Source: Asterella californica
Lineage: Eukaryota > Streptophyta > Marchantiopsida > Marchantiales > Aytoniaceae
Length of the DNA stretch: 64,000 nt
Direction: 5' to 3'
NCBI GenBank assembly: GCA_036924285.1
Contig: JAYKYS010000006.1
Coordinates: 29,734,001 to 29,798,000 of the forward strand
Shown here in pieces: positions 54,421 through 64,000 of this stretch. Position numbers and translations under genes: made by a program. The notes under the pieces are model-generated. The model saw only the letters and a program-made list of their open reading frames with translations. It did not search any database and had not been told where the DNA came from. Within the stretch, counting starts at the first letter, position 1. The number at the start of each line of letters is the position of its first letter.

Positions 54421-55845
54421 GTGGATAAACTCTATGACGAGAGTTAGCCTTAGCTTTAGCGGTTGTTTGTTTTGACTTTATGGTTCTCTGAATATTGTTT
54501 AGTTTAGATTATGTAAAAGTTTTATCGAGTCTTACAACGTGGAAACTTCAATTTCTCTGATCGGTGAAGAGAAGATTTTGCCCAATGAAGACTTACTCCG
54601 AGCAGCTTTTGTGATACCAGCTGGTACTGTTGATATGCTTCTTTTCGTCAAACATGTCAGGATTTCTGATTGGTTTTCAGATAATGATAAAGTAGGAAAG
54701 AGGTATTTTGCAAGTGAATGTGCTTACCCAGAATAAATATCAGTTTTCCAATGTCTTAATGCAGTATTCTTGGCTAGAAAAAGACTTAAGACAGTGACAT
54801 GTCAACTTGTAAAATCCAAAGTTGAAGAGATGGATGTAGATTATGATTTTGCACAACTTATGGTAGATAATTTGGAGGGACAGAAGCACATCTTCAGAAG
54901 CACATGCGACAGACGAAAAGAGCAGGGACAGTAGAGACCTTCGTTGGAATAGCTTGGACTGGTCTCGCACAAGAAGAAACAATCAAAGTTCTAGACAGCA
55001 TTCCTCACCAAGTTGTACTTCAGCATGGCCTAAATGAAAAGTATAGAGCTTGACTTCTGTTTAGTATATGTTTTATAACCATCGCTTGTAAGAAAAGTTT
55101 AGAGTGTAGAGTTGTGTTATCTTTTGTTTAGATAAATGTTTTATAACCTTTGTATATGCTTGTATTTGCGAGTGGCTTTATGTCCCTTTGCGAGTGTACA
55201 TGCAACGCTTGTTGATCAATATGAGATATGCCATAGTGGCTCTCAGTAGAGTTGTGTTATCTTTTGTTTATTCATTTCTTCTTGAGTCTACCGATCTAGA
55301 TAGAGACGATTATTTGCTGCATGTTCTTTTGCTGTGGTTGAGAGGATGGGGAAAGAATACTCTGAAAACTCCAGTGTATGTCCAAGCTAAAGTACTCTTA
55401 AGCTTTCGGATGAGATCTCTTTCCGGCGTTGAAGAACTACTGGGGTGTTATGGTTGAGGCAGAGACAGACATAGCATGGAGATCTTGTTCAATTTTACAA
55501 CAACTCGAGTCTGTGAGAAGACTTAAAATACTCAATGAGAAGAGATTCTTCTTTTCTGTAGTACATGCAAACTTTCTCTAGTTACGTATAGACTCTGTTT
55601 CTACTCCGTGCGTGGAGACTCCTTTTTTACACGTAGACTCTTTCTTCGTGCCCTGAGGAAACCATCCCTAGAGACAAGATGGCTTTGTAACTTGAATAAT
55701 AAAGATGTGGCTTCTAAAAGACTTATAATAATTTGTCTTCATTCTCTTCTCTTAGTTATGTGAAGGTGTATGGTACTAAAACAACGCAGCATTCTTTTTT
55801 GTACATTCGGTTCTCTATGTTATGGTACTAAAATAGCACGAAATG
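54421..55845. other. Intergenic DNA with unrecognised short frames
   Basis: The frame 54,539-54,736 (METSISLIGEEKILPNEDLL) begins with a good ATG and has protein-like composition, but no family is recognised and it ends after 65 codons. The phrase AGTTGTGTTATCTTTTGTTTA is repeated at about 55,110 and 55,250. Nothing else supported. Confidence 0.3.
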
Positions 55846-56350
55846 AAGATCCACATTGCTGTCGCACTGAGGTGGTTTCATCACTGCACTCGTCATAGTA
55901 CATTGTGCATCGCATTGAGCGGGATCGGGTCGAGGTGGTTTCATCACTGCACTTGTCTCAGTGCGTTGTGCATCGTACTAAGCTAGATGAGATCGCTGTC
56001 GCACTGAGCTGATCTCACGAAGAAAATCTAGTGTTGTGTCGCACAGAGATGGTCTCATCACTGCACTCATCTAAGTGCGTTGTGAATCGCATTGAGCGAG
56101 ATCAAGGAGTACGTTATGCATCACACTGAGCGGGAACTCTGATCGTGCTACACTAACATAGTGCGATCCGTTATCACACTGAGCATACAAATGTGTCGCA
56201 CTGAGACACACACATCGATCAAGTACATGGTGAGATTACTGAGAGCACACAATGCGATCCGTTGACGTACTGTGGGGTATCGCATTGAGCCCGGTCCTAA
56301 ATTGCTCAGAGACCACACACTACGAATACAAGTGCGATCCATGGTCGTAT
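55846..56350. repeat. Short-motif array (GATCGCACTGAG type)
   Basis: Irregular repeats of CGCACTGAG, GGTTTCATCACTGCACT and AGTGCGTTGTGCATCGCA. The core motif is the reverse complement of that in 53,301-53,640, so the two arrays flank the 53.6-55.8 kb segment as inverted arrays. Confidence 0.65.
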
Positions 56351-56354
56351 TGAG

Positions 56355-56720
56355 CTCGATACACTTTATAAACTTTAGTCAAGTACATAACACTCGTTCT
56401 TTTCTATCTTGTGCGAGAAGGAGATCACACTACACTTTATAAATTTTCGTTAAATACATAACACTCACACGAGAACACACGAGAAAACACGAGAAATGTC
56501 ATCATTCTTTGCGGGAGAAGGGATTACACTACACTTTATAGACTTTAGTGAAGTACATAACACGCACTCTTTGTGAGAAAAAAGGATCATACTACACTTT
56601 ATGAACTCTCACTCTTTGCGGAGAAAAAAGATCATACTAACTTTATAAACTCTAGTGAAGAAAATGAGATCATACGACACTTTATAAACTTTTGTCAAGT
56701 ACATAACACTCGAGAGCGAT
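56355..56720. repeat. TACACTTTATAAACTTTAGT repeat cluster
   Basis: At least five copies of CACTTTATAAA(C/T)T, most followed by TAGTGAAGTACATAACACTC or a close variant, separated by ACTCTTTGCGAGAA-type spacers. Tandem, imperfect. Confidence 0.75.
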
Positions 56721-57083
56721 TGCACTGCAACCGCAAGGACTTTTATTATGATTTGAATAGAACTCCACCTGGATTTCAATTCTGTTGAAGACAAATTGTA
56801 ATCATTCGAGTTCTTTGTTGTCTCCTTGATGTCTTGTTAGCTCCGCTATCTCTAGAAGGTATTTTCTGTATCTCTTTCGGCCTCTATAATTAATTCTCCA
56901 TCCTCTTTTGTTCACTCGTCCTGATTTCTAAGCAAAAAGTTATGTAACATAGCGCAACACCTTACCCATCTGACTAAAAATCAGTTCTTTGATCTTCTTT
57001 TCAGTTGATTCTCACTTGTTTTAACGAATGTCATCTCGGCTTCAGTATACCGATGCAGTGCTCATTTGCCACTCTCGTGTGTG
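56721..57083. other. Intergenic DNA
   Basis: Nothing supported. Confidence 0.3.
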
Positions 57084-58060
57084 CTAAACAGGTGTTGAAA
57101 TCCTGCTTCTCTTTATCTCATGTGGCCATCCTGAAAGAAGGAATGAGGTGAAGCAATGGAGAATATCATGAGTCTCCAAGTAAATACTGATCATTATCAA
57201 ACAAAGGACTTGCACTATCCATATATTTCCAAAGAAAAGATTTTTGCAAACAAGTGATATCTTGACAGCTCCATGACATACCTGTGAATAAAAATAAAAT
57301 CCTCTTCTTATGACAACATACAACTTGTGTATTTATCGAGTAATTGCATTTCTTGTCATAATATGTTTTTTCATCATATCTAGGTCTCTGTGATAAAGAT
57401 AATAAGGTATCGTCTATCAACCATATACATCCAGAGAATCCTTTCGCTGCAAAAGCTTCGAGGTTATCTTCCTCTCCTCTCGATTGGGCCATTGTATCGA
57501 TCTTTTCAACATTGACTCCAGAGCCTACATCACTCTTTTAGTACAAAGAATCATCGGTCAATGTCTGATATCCAACAGAAACATAGATCGTCCAAGAGCA
57601 CCACCATTACCGTCATGCCCAAATCGATTGAGTGCAACAACAACTTGTAGTGACACATGAGCTTGTTTCACACTAGCTCTATTGTGGAAAATAAGATGTA
57701 CTTCAACTAAAGCTACCAGTGTAGCAAAACTTTTGTGATCTATCCTTGTGAGTTGACGGAAAGAATCAGCAGGAAGATTTTGAAAATAGTTTCGATAAAA
57801 ATCTTGACTCTTCAAGAACGTAAACTGTTGCGGTCTTTCTAAATAGCGTGAAGTAGATAGGATCCAGTATAACTCCAAAAATTCATCATCTGAATCAAAT
57901 ACATTCTCCTCGTCCTTATTAGAATTGGTAAAATTCTCGCTCTGCAACCCTTCTGGTCTTCTCCTCTCATCCCCGATGAGAAATTAGCTCTGCAACCCCT
58001 CTGGCCTTCTTCTCTCATTCTCATCCGAATCGCTCGAACTAGATGAACAATCACAACTTG
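57084..58060 (-). pseudogene. PIF/Harbinger (HARBI1-like) transposase, broken
   Basis: On the minus strand, 57,947-57,558 gives an acidic N-terminus, then HKSFATLVALVEVHLIFHNR and HVSLQVVVALNRFGHDGNGG. This passes through a stop into a segment with TKRVM and ALESMLKRSIQWPNREERKI. Frame 57,492-57,166 then supplies GCIWLIDDTLLSLSQRPRYD (first catalytic Asp block), TYYDKKCNYSINTQVVCCHK and ILFLFTGMSWSCQDITCLQK. These are the standard blocks of HARBI1-type DDE transposases. Several stops and frameshifts inactivate it. It is the same family as 9,049-9,775 and may form one system with the Myb-like gene at 51.5 kb. Confidence 0.8.
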
Positions 58061-59940
58061 ATGATGCTAACATAACACGCATCTCTAAGATCTCTTCCAA
58101 ATTTCCAACAATTCTTTTCTCACCGAAACACGAGGTATGGTGAGATATTCACTTCGAGTGCTAGACCGTGATGCTGAATAACACTATGATGTCCGCAAAA
58201 GATTTACATACTGAAACACTCTCAAGTGCTAACAGAGCACCAACTTTTGTTGAGTGTGGAGTTCTTTTCTATTTTGAAATCAAAAAGTGTGATCTTAAAT
58301 GCTCCTCATTAACCATGTACTACTCAACGCATTTAATTCACGGACAAAACTACAACGGGTAATGAGATAACAGCCGTGGCTACTTTTCTCCTTGTACCTC
58401 TTGAGATATCCGCAACCGAAATGATCGTTATCCGGAACTCATGCCCGCGGAGAGCAGAATAATCATCATGATATCGCGTCAGATTTTACGTGAAGGATGT
58501 CTAGGAAAACGCGAGGTTCCTGGCTGTGGAGATGTTGTGTGCTGAACAGAGACAAGAAAGAGACAAACACGCACGAAAACGAACGTTGCTGCAATATATA
58601 TCAACTTCAAATATATGTACACTGCCGGTTCTTTCTTCCTAAGAACAAAAAACTGAGAAACAGACCGGAGCGGTCTGTGATATGCTTCAAACCCCTAAAA
58701 CGAACCTCTGAATCTCAACCCTGACCCAAAACCACCGAAGCGTAGCTCAAAGCAAGAGAAACTTCTCTTTGCTAACAAACAGAGCTGCTCCAGTATCACA
58801 CGATTGAAACCCAAGTCCAAACCACATCCATGTACAAGCTCTTAGCCAAAGCTGGCTACCACAAGCTATATATAACCAACCAGAACTCTAACGAACTCAA
58901 AAGAGCAAAACCCGTAGCGAAGAAATCCAAAAAAGCCTATATGAGAACTTTCTCCTTTCGTCGAATTGACTTCAGATGCCGATAGGCACTCCTCCGCTGA
59001 CTCCGTTAACCCAAGAAACCTTCAGATCCGACTCCCAACAGCCGAGATATCACCGATTTTTTATCGCAGGTGACCGAACCTTCAAAAATTGCTCCCTGCG
59101 GCTTAAAACCGCACACACCGCTCAAACGGATCGATTGATCTGATATCTATCTTCCCTGGCAGGTAGATCTAGCTATCACAAACCCAATGAGACTCCAACC
59201 AAGCCGTTTGGAGTTCCCCTTGCAAAACCACGCAAGGAAATTTGGCCGCAAGTTGCAAAAAACTGACGTAAATGAACTCCTTGCGGCTCAAACTCGCTCA
59301 CCTCACCCAAACCAACAATCCAATCCATGTATTGTCTTCTCCTATGCGTAGAAAAAGATTCACTGGTCGCGTAGGCACCAAGAACGAAGAGCTTGGCACA
59401 CCGATCGCGAAGAACAACCCAATTTTAGGCCGCAGACGATGAAAAATCTGACGCAAGCGCTTCCCTGCGAGTCAATTTCACTCAGAACTCCTAAACCGCC
59501 TGATGAAACTTGGTATCGTCTTCAATTTCCTGTAAAACTCGGTGTTCTAATCCTGATGGATCCAAGGACAGCAAGTTTGGACTCCAGAACGGCCCGAACG
59601 GTCCAACTCTCTTTCACAAGTAATTGAAACTCTCAAATCTGCTTCCTGCGTCTCAATTTCCCTCAAAACACAACCCTCGATCCATCTCTTCAAGAACCTT
59701 ATTAACCCACACGTAGCTTGCACAGATCTGAACCTAACGACGCCTTGTGCGTTTGCATTGGACCTCCAAATCTCTCGAACCGTCCGTTAACAGGTCGCAG
59801 GCGCAAGCTAACCCCTTAAGCAACCCCCTTATGCAGTCTCTGTAAGCACAAGGTTTCTTCAATAATGAGGAAGCTGACCCCTTGCGTCTTTAATATAACG
59901 CCTGGGGTTGCAAATACCCAGTCAGCAAGTAAACTAAGGC
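58061..59940. other. Probable non-coding retroelement remnant
   Basis: No domain found. From 58.9 to 59.8 kb there are repeated phrases of the kind CTCCCTGCGGCT(T)AAA, TCCTTGCGGCTCAAAC, TTCCCTGCGAGTCAATTTC and TTCCTGCGTCTCAATTTCCC at irregular spacing, typical of retrotransposon leader DNA. It leads into the tandem repeats at 59.94 kb. Confidence 0.4.
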
Positions 59941-60415
59941 CTAGCTTGATTTTCTCTTCTTTCGAGTCGCATAACTTCTCCAGTAGGTGTCCAAATGAAG
60001 TAGACAAGATGCCCATGGAAAGTTGACAACGAGCTCTACCCATCTATGTGATGAAAGTGAAGATCCGAAGTTGTGCCAAAAGTCCATAAGCTCAGACCTA
60101 GCTTGTTTTACCCATCTTTCGAGTCTTGTAACTTCTCCACTATGCGTCCAAACGAAGTAGACAAAGTGCCTATGAAAAGCTGACAAGGAGCTCTATCCAC
60201 TGATGCGATAAAAGCGAAGATCCGAAGTGGTGCCAAAAGCTCGTAAGCTGAGGCCTAGCTTGTTTCACTCATCGTTCGAGTCTTATAACTTCTCCACTAG
60301 GCGTCCAACGAAGTAGACGAAGTGCTTATGGAGTGCTGACAAAGAACTTTATCCACTGATGCGATGAAAATGAAGATCCGAAATGATGCCAAAAGCCCGT
60401 AAACTAGGGCCTAGC
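59941..60415. repeat. 158-bp tandem repeat, three copies
   Basis: Each unit begins near CCTAGCTTG, contains TTCGAGTC...ATAACTTCTCCA, CGTCCAA(A)(C/T)GAAGTAGAC, GAAGATCCGAA and ends GCCAAAAG...TAAGCTGAGGC. Copies are about 85% alike. A partial fourth start lies at 60,412. Directly after it (60,470-60,510) GGAGCCGATCCACGACACGACAACGGCC and TTTGACACCCC resemble the primer site and LTR edge of an old retroelement. Confidence 0.85.
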
Positions 60416-61483
60416 TTGTCTTACCCATAAGTGCCTTTGGAGCGACAAAAGTCAAATTTGATTTTCATGTAGGAGCCGATCCACGACACGACAACGGCCA
60501 CTAAATTTGACACCCCTATTGCTTGTTGGCAATGATACGGACTAGTATGTCGGGTCTACCTAAGGGAACTAGCATCGGCTGCTCGTCTGGTTAGTTTTGA
60601 GCTAGACATGTAAACCTCTAGAGGGAATGATTTATGTTGATAAACCATTCTCCCCGAGGCTTTGCCGAGAGAGTGGTTTATCACATCAACTATTACTCTT
60701 TGTGTATTATTAATCAATGTAGGTTGGTGTGTTACAGAGACTAAACTGAGTAGCATATCAGTTTCTGGACCTAAACTGAGCCCAAACTGTGATTTATTAT
60801 TTTCCGACTCTAGAGAGTGGCCTACATGGAAAAGATCAATGGTTTATGTAAAATCGGTCATGGAAATATAAAGGGAAAAGGATCAAAGTGCTTTATGTAA
60901 TACATAAACCTTTCTTTCGATATGGCTTATCATATAAATCACGACTTCAGAGGTTTATGTACCATGCATTCCTTTTGAATGTTAGTCACAGTTTGACGTT
61001 AAAAAATGTTTATTAAATTTTCCCACGTGTTTGAGTGGTATGTAAATCACTGAAACCAAAACATAACTTAAAAGAATGGCAGATCAGTCTTACAAACCGT
61101 ACTAAACGATGGTTTATCTGTTCCCCTAACCAAATTCTAACTTAAGAAGTGGCATATGAATCTCTTGATCTTGAACCGAATCAAAATAATAACATTTCAA
61201 ATTTTTAAACCTAGAACCATGACAAACAGTGGTTTGTTAATTTCCGGACCTAAACAGTGCTTTATAAGTTGTATGAACTTGGACAGTGATGTAGGGAATA
61301 AAATCGATGGTTTATCAGATATAAACCACCAAAATATATAAATAAAAAGAGGTAGAAATGGTAATTTTATGTACCATGGAACACGCATATATTTGTGAAT
61401 GCCAATCAGTCAATCACAGTTTCACGATAATAGTTTAATGTCTATTTTCTATTGTTACATATCTCTGTAAAACATTTTAAATG
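60416..61483. other. AT-rich DNA with AAACCA/TGGTTT hairpins
   Basis: Contains a hairpin around 60,640-60,680 (GATAAACCATTCTC pairing with GAGAGTGGTTTATC) and many TGGTTTATC/AAACCA words to 61.3 kb. No gene. Confidence 0.5.
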
Positions 61484-61492
61484 ATATATCAA

Positions 61493-61773
61493 GGGGAGAG
61501 TAATCTATCAGCAATCAGTAACTGATATCAAGAAAATTTTCTGATATCGGTAAAAATCAAAAAATAAATATTCAGCTCAATAACTTTAAAATATAACTCA
61601 GATAGTTATCGAGATAGATAATTATAACTTAGATAGTTATAGAGTTCGATAACTAGAACGTGGATAACTAGTTATCAAGGTGGATATTTATTTCCTGAAT
61701 CAGTAAAAGATTTCTGATATCTGGAGAATTTTTCTGATATTAATTGGTGATTACTGATAGCATTCGTATTCCC
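61493..61773. mobile_element. Mutator-like MITE 2
   Basis: A 281-bp AT-rich element with terminal inverted repeats (left GGGGAGAGTAATCTATCAG; right end, complemented, GGGAATACGAATGCTATCAG). It is flanked by a 9-bp direct repeat ATATATCAA at 61,484-61,492 and 61,774-61,782. The interior is rich in GATAACT/AGTTATC words. It shares the CTATCAG terminus and internal style with MITE 1 at 38.6 kb, so both belong to one family. Confidence 0.8.
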
Positions 61774-61782
61774 ATATATCAA

Positions 61783-62580
61783 TCACTCAAACCAAAACCG
61801 AATTTAAATCATTACATCAATCCTAGAAACTTAAACCTAACCTAAACAATGGTCTATCAATTTCACTACCCAAAACTTAACCTAAATAGTGACATGTTAA
61901 TTTCTCTATCTTGAGCCACATCAAAATAATGATTCGAACCTAAAACACTGACTAAACCATAGTTTATCGATTCCGGACCTAAACAGTGTTTTATGAGTTG
62001 TCCTAACCTAGACGGTGTACAGAAAAATACTAAGGAGAAAAAGCAGAAATGGTTGATGTATAGCATAGGTCACAGGAGCAGTGGTTTCTCAGTCCTAAAC
62101 CACTCCCCGAGGTGGACACTGAGGGGAGTGGAGTATTTAGGACTGAGAAGCCACGACTATCGTGGATTCTAATATAAAAATATAAAAATATTTTACTGTT
62201 GTATATGATTACACATATCATTTATTTAAAGATCATGGTTTATCAACCAATTATGATTTATTAAATATTTTGTCTGATAATCGACATGGAAGATTTTATC
62301 GTTAATAAAACCACTCCAAAATACAAATTAAAAGAAAAAAAACTACATCTTTTCCTTTTAATTCCCCTTTATGATTGGTTAAATACAACGATACCGATTA
62401 CTTTTGTATCGGATTTATGACACAACGATATCGATTATTTTACATTGTAAATGATGCATGTCTGACTCTATTTGGCATATGGATGCCAAAATGACTATGG
62501 AGCCATTGTTCCACTCATCATTCTCTGTTAAAGTTTTGAAGCTTGATTTTGAAAATTCTGAAACATTTTTTTGTTTTCTC
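61783..62580. other. AT-rich DNA with a long hairpin
   Basis: At 62,080-62,155 an inverted repeat pairs GTGGTTTCTCAGTCCTAAA plus CCACTCCCC with GGGGAGTGG plus TTTAGGACTGAGAAGCCAC (28-bp stem, one small bulge). Related sequence is at 21,225 and 60,645. No gene. Confidence 0.6.
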
Positions 62581-62724
62581 TCACAGTAAAGTTTCCAAGG
62601 TTATCTGAAGATCTTCATGTCTAAGAGCTTCTTGGCATACCTCTTATAATGTCTCACAATAAAGTTTCCAAGGCTATCTGACGATCTTCATGTCTAAGAG
62701 CTTCTTGGCATACCTCTTATAATG
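62581..62724. repeat. 72-bp tandem duplication
   Basis: Two adjacent copies beginning TCACA(G/A)TAAAGTTTCCAAGG and containing CTAAGAGCTTCTTGGCATAC, with about three base differences. Confidence 0.9.
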
Positions 62725-62964
62725 TCTCGCATAATTCTGTTACTATTTAGTTTTTTTGGTGAAGTGGTTTTTGTCCAGAGTATTCCCTATACAGGTATCA
62801 GAAATGGTGATTTCCAGCAATAATGCTCTATTTGCTATATTTTCAACTGAAACATAGCAGAATATCATTGTAAACTCAAGTCCAAAGAGGTATCCTGGAG
62901 CGACACTCGCAAAGAGAGTAAGTAAGACATCCATGGATGAAATTTCTCAGGCAACATTTGGTAA

Positions 62965-63150
62965 TATCACGTAGAGCACTAGCTCAATGGGTATCAGTTG
63001 CGATTCTCATCTTTCCTATTACGGTTTGATCCCAGTCTTCCTTCCAAGAGGGTTTCACGTCAGAGTCTTGTGCTTGGGAGTTGGATATGTTGTTCTACTC
63101 TGTTCGGTCCGGTCAATAGGAATCCAAACATTGATTTTTCATAAAAAAAA
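62965..63150 (+). mobile_element. Candidate tRNA-derived SINE
   Basis: AGCTCAATGGGTATCAG at 62,981 resembles a tRNA A box and GGTTTGATCCC at 63,023 a B box, about 40 nt apart. About 100 bp of unrelated sequence follow, ending in an A-rich run (CATAAAAAAAAATATAC) near 63,145. The layout fits a plant SINE; clear target duplications were not found. Confidence 0.5.
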
Positions 63151-63427
63151 ATATACTTAATCGTCTCCATAGCTTGGATATTGCTAAGGTGCTTGCCCTG
63201 TCGTACGCATACACATGGCTACACAACATACATCGCTATGAGAGATACATCACACACACACATAACACATGGACGATATCATATACATACACAAGTGTAT
63301 CACAATCAGGATTAAATCAATATTTATATTAATTTATGTTAATTTATGTTAATTTATATTGGATAATATTTTATTTAATTATTCAATATAATTATATAAC
63401 TATATGATAATAACTGAATCAAATAAT
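63151..63427. other. Intergenic DNA with simple repeats
   Basis: A (CA)n-like stretch lies near 63,250-63,268, and TTAATTTATG is repeated at about 63,330-63,360. Nothing else supported. Confidence 0.4.
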
Positions 63428-64000
63428 TAGGCAACTACACTAATAGATGGATGTGTGGAGACAACCGTCCTATCAATCGACAGACGAAGTCCGATAAGTA
63501 TGCCATGCCGACATCTGAGGAAATCTTTGATGTAGTGGAGCATATGAAGACCTTCAGTACTTTGGACCTTCGAGCAGGATATCATCAGTTGTCGGTGAGA
63601 GAGGAAGATAAGTCCAAGACATCATTCTAGGGAATTGACTCTCACGACAAAGATAATTTGTATCAATGACGGTTCTTACCATTTGGGTTGAAGAACACCC
63701 CTGTTAAGTTCCAAAGGATGATGGACACGATCCTAGCAGGATTGGATTTTGTATTGACTGCATCTCAGTCTATAGTGCTACAGTGGAGAAGCACGAGAAA
63801 CACTTACGGGATGTGTTCGAGCGATTGAGAGCTCATTGGTTGAAGTTACACGCTAGGAAGTGTAAGTTCTTCCAGGAGTTGATAGAGTATCTAGGCCACC
63901 TCATATATCCAAGTGGGTTGGGTGTTTAACAGATGAAGGTTGAGACTATTGCACGTATCTCACACCTCACAAATGTGAGTCGAGTTCGAGCATTTGTTGA
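63428..64000 (+). pseudogene. Ty3-type reverse transcriptase remnant, runs off the window
   Basis: The plus strand reads YAMPTSEEIFDVVEHMKTFS and then TLDLRAGYHQLSVREEDKSK, followed by a stop. A shifted frame gives RFLPFGLKNTPVKFQRMMDT, and another gives CKFFQELIEYLGHLIYPSGL. These are standard Ty3 RT blocks. The catalytic DD motif is damaged, and several stops and frameshifts are present. It is a different, older family from the element at 12-18 kb. Confidence 0.85.

Overview
The window reads as nuclear DNA of a land plant, most likely a bryophyte (moss-like). The support is: plant-type APC/C genes and a CDC26-TTM3 gene pair; a plastid-targeted gene with GT-AG introns; a chromodomain Ty3 retrotransposon primed by plant initiator tRNA-Met; CCCTAAA telomere-type motifs; and long AT-rich stretches of decayed transposons. 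The species is inference; no marker in the window fixes it.

Layout. 0.6-3.5 kb is a compact cell-cycle cluster. CDC26 (APC/C subunit) and TTM3 (triphosphate tunnel enzyme) lie in tandem on the minus strand, 109 nt apart with no AUG between them. This fits the bicistronic CDC26-TTM3 transcript known from plants. Divergent from them, 214 bp away, is an intronless APC6/CDC16 gene, whose product is the direct binding partner of CDC26. 6.1-7.6 kb holds a two-exon plastid protein of unknown function. 9.0-9.8 kb is a decayed PIF/Harbinger transposase.

11,981-18,200 is a nearly intact, young Ty3 chromovirus on the minus strand with a 5-bp target duplication. Its LTRs carry a 53-bp tandem array packed with heat-shock elements, three units in one LTR and four in the other, upstream of a TATA box. 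Its leader contains two tandem, mutually homologous small ORFs that I do not recognise. Gag and protease are joined by a textbook -1 frameshift signal, and an in-frame UGA separates protease from reverse transcriptase.

18.2-24 kb holds a fragment of an FCP1-like phosphatase, dispersed repeats and a three-copy 314-bp satellite. 24.4-26.9 kb is a two-exon coiled-coil RING-finger gene; a truncated copy of its 3' part lies at 40.7 kb. 27-42 kb is mostly AT-rich DNA with hairpin repeats, a Mutator-like MITE and a possible small gene at 31.8-32.3 kb. 42.4-45.1 kb is an internally deleted Ty1/copia element. 51-58 kb carries remnants of a Harbinger system (Myb-like accessory gene and transposase) and several minisatellites. 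The last 6 kb holds 158-bp tandem repeats, a second Mutator-like MITE, a candidate tRNA-derived SINE and a broken Ty3 reverse transcriptase running off the end.

Only about seven protein genes look functional; most of the rest is transposon-derived. All calls come from reading the sequence; no database search was possible.
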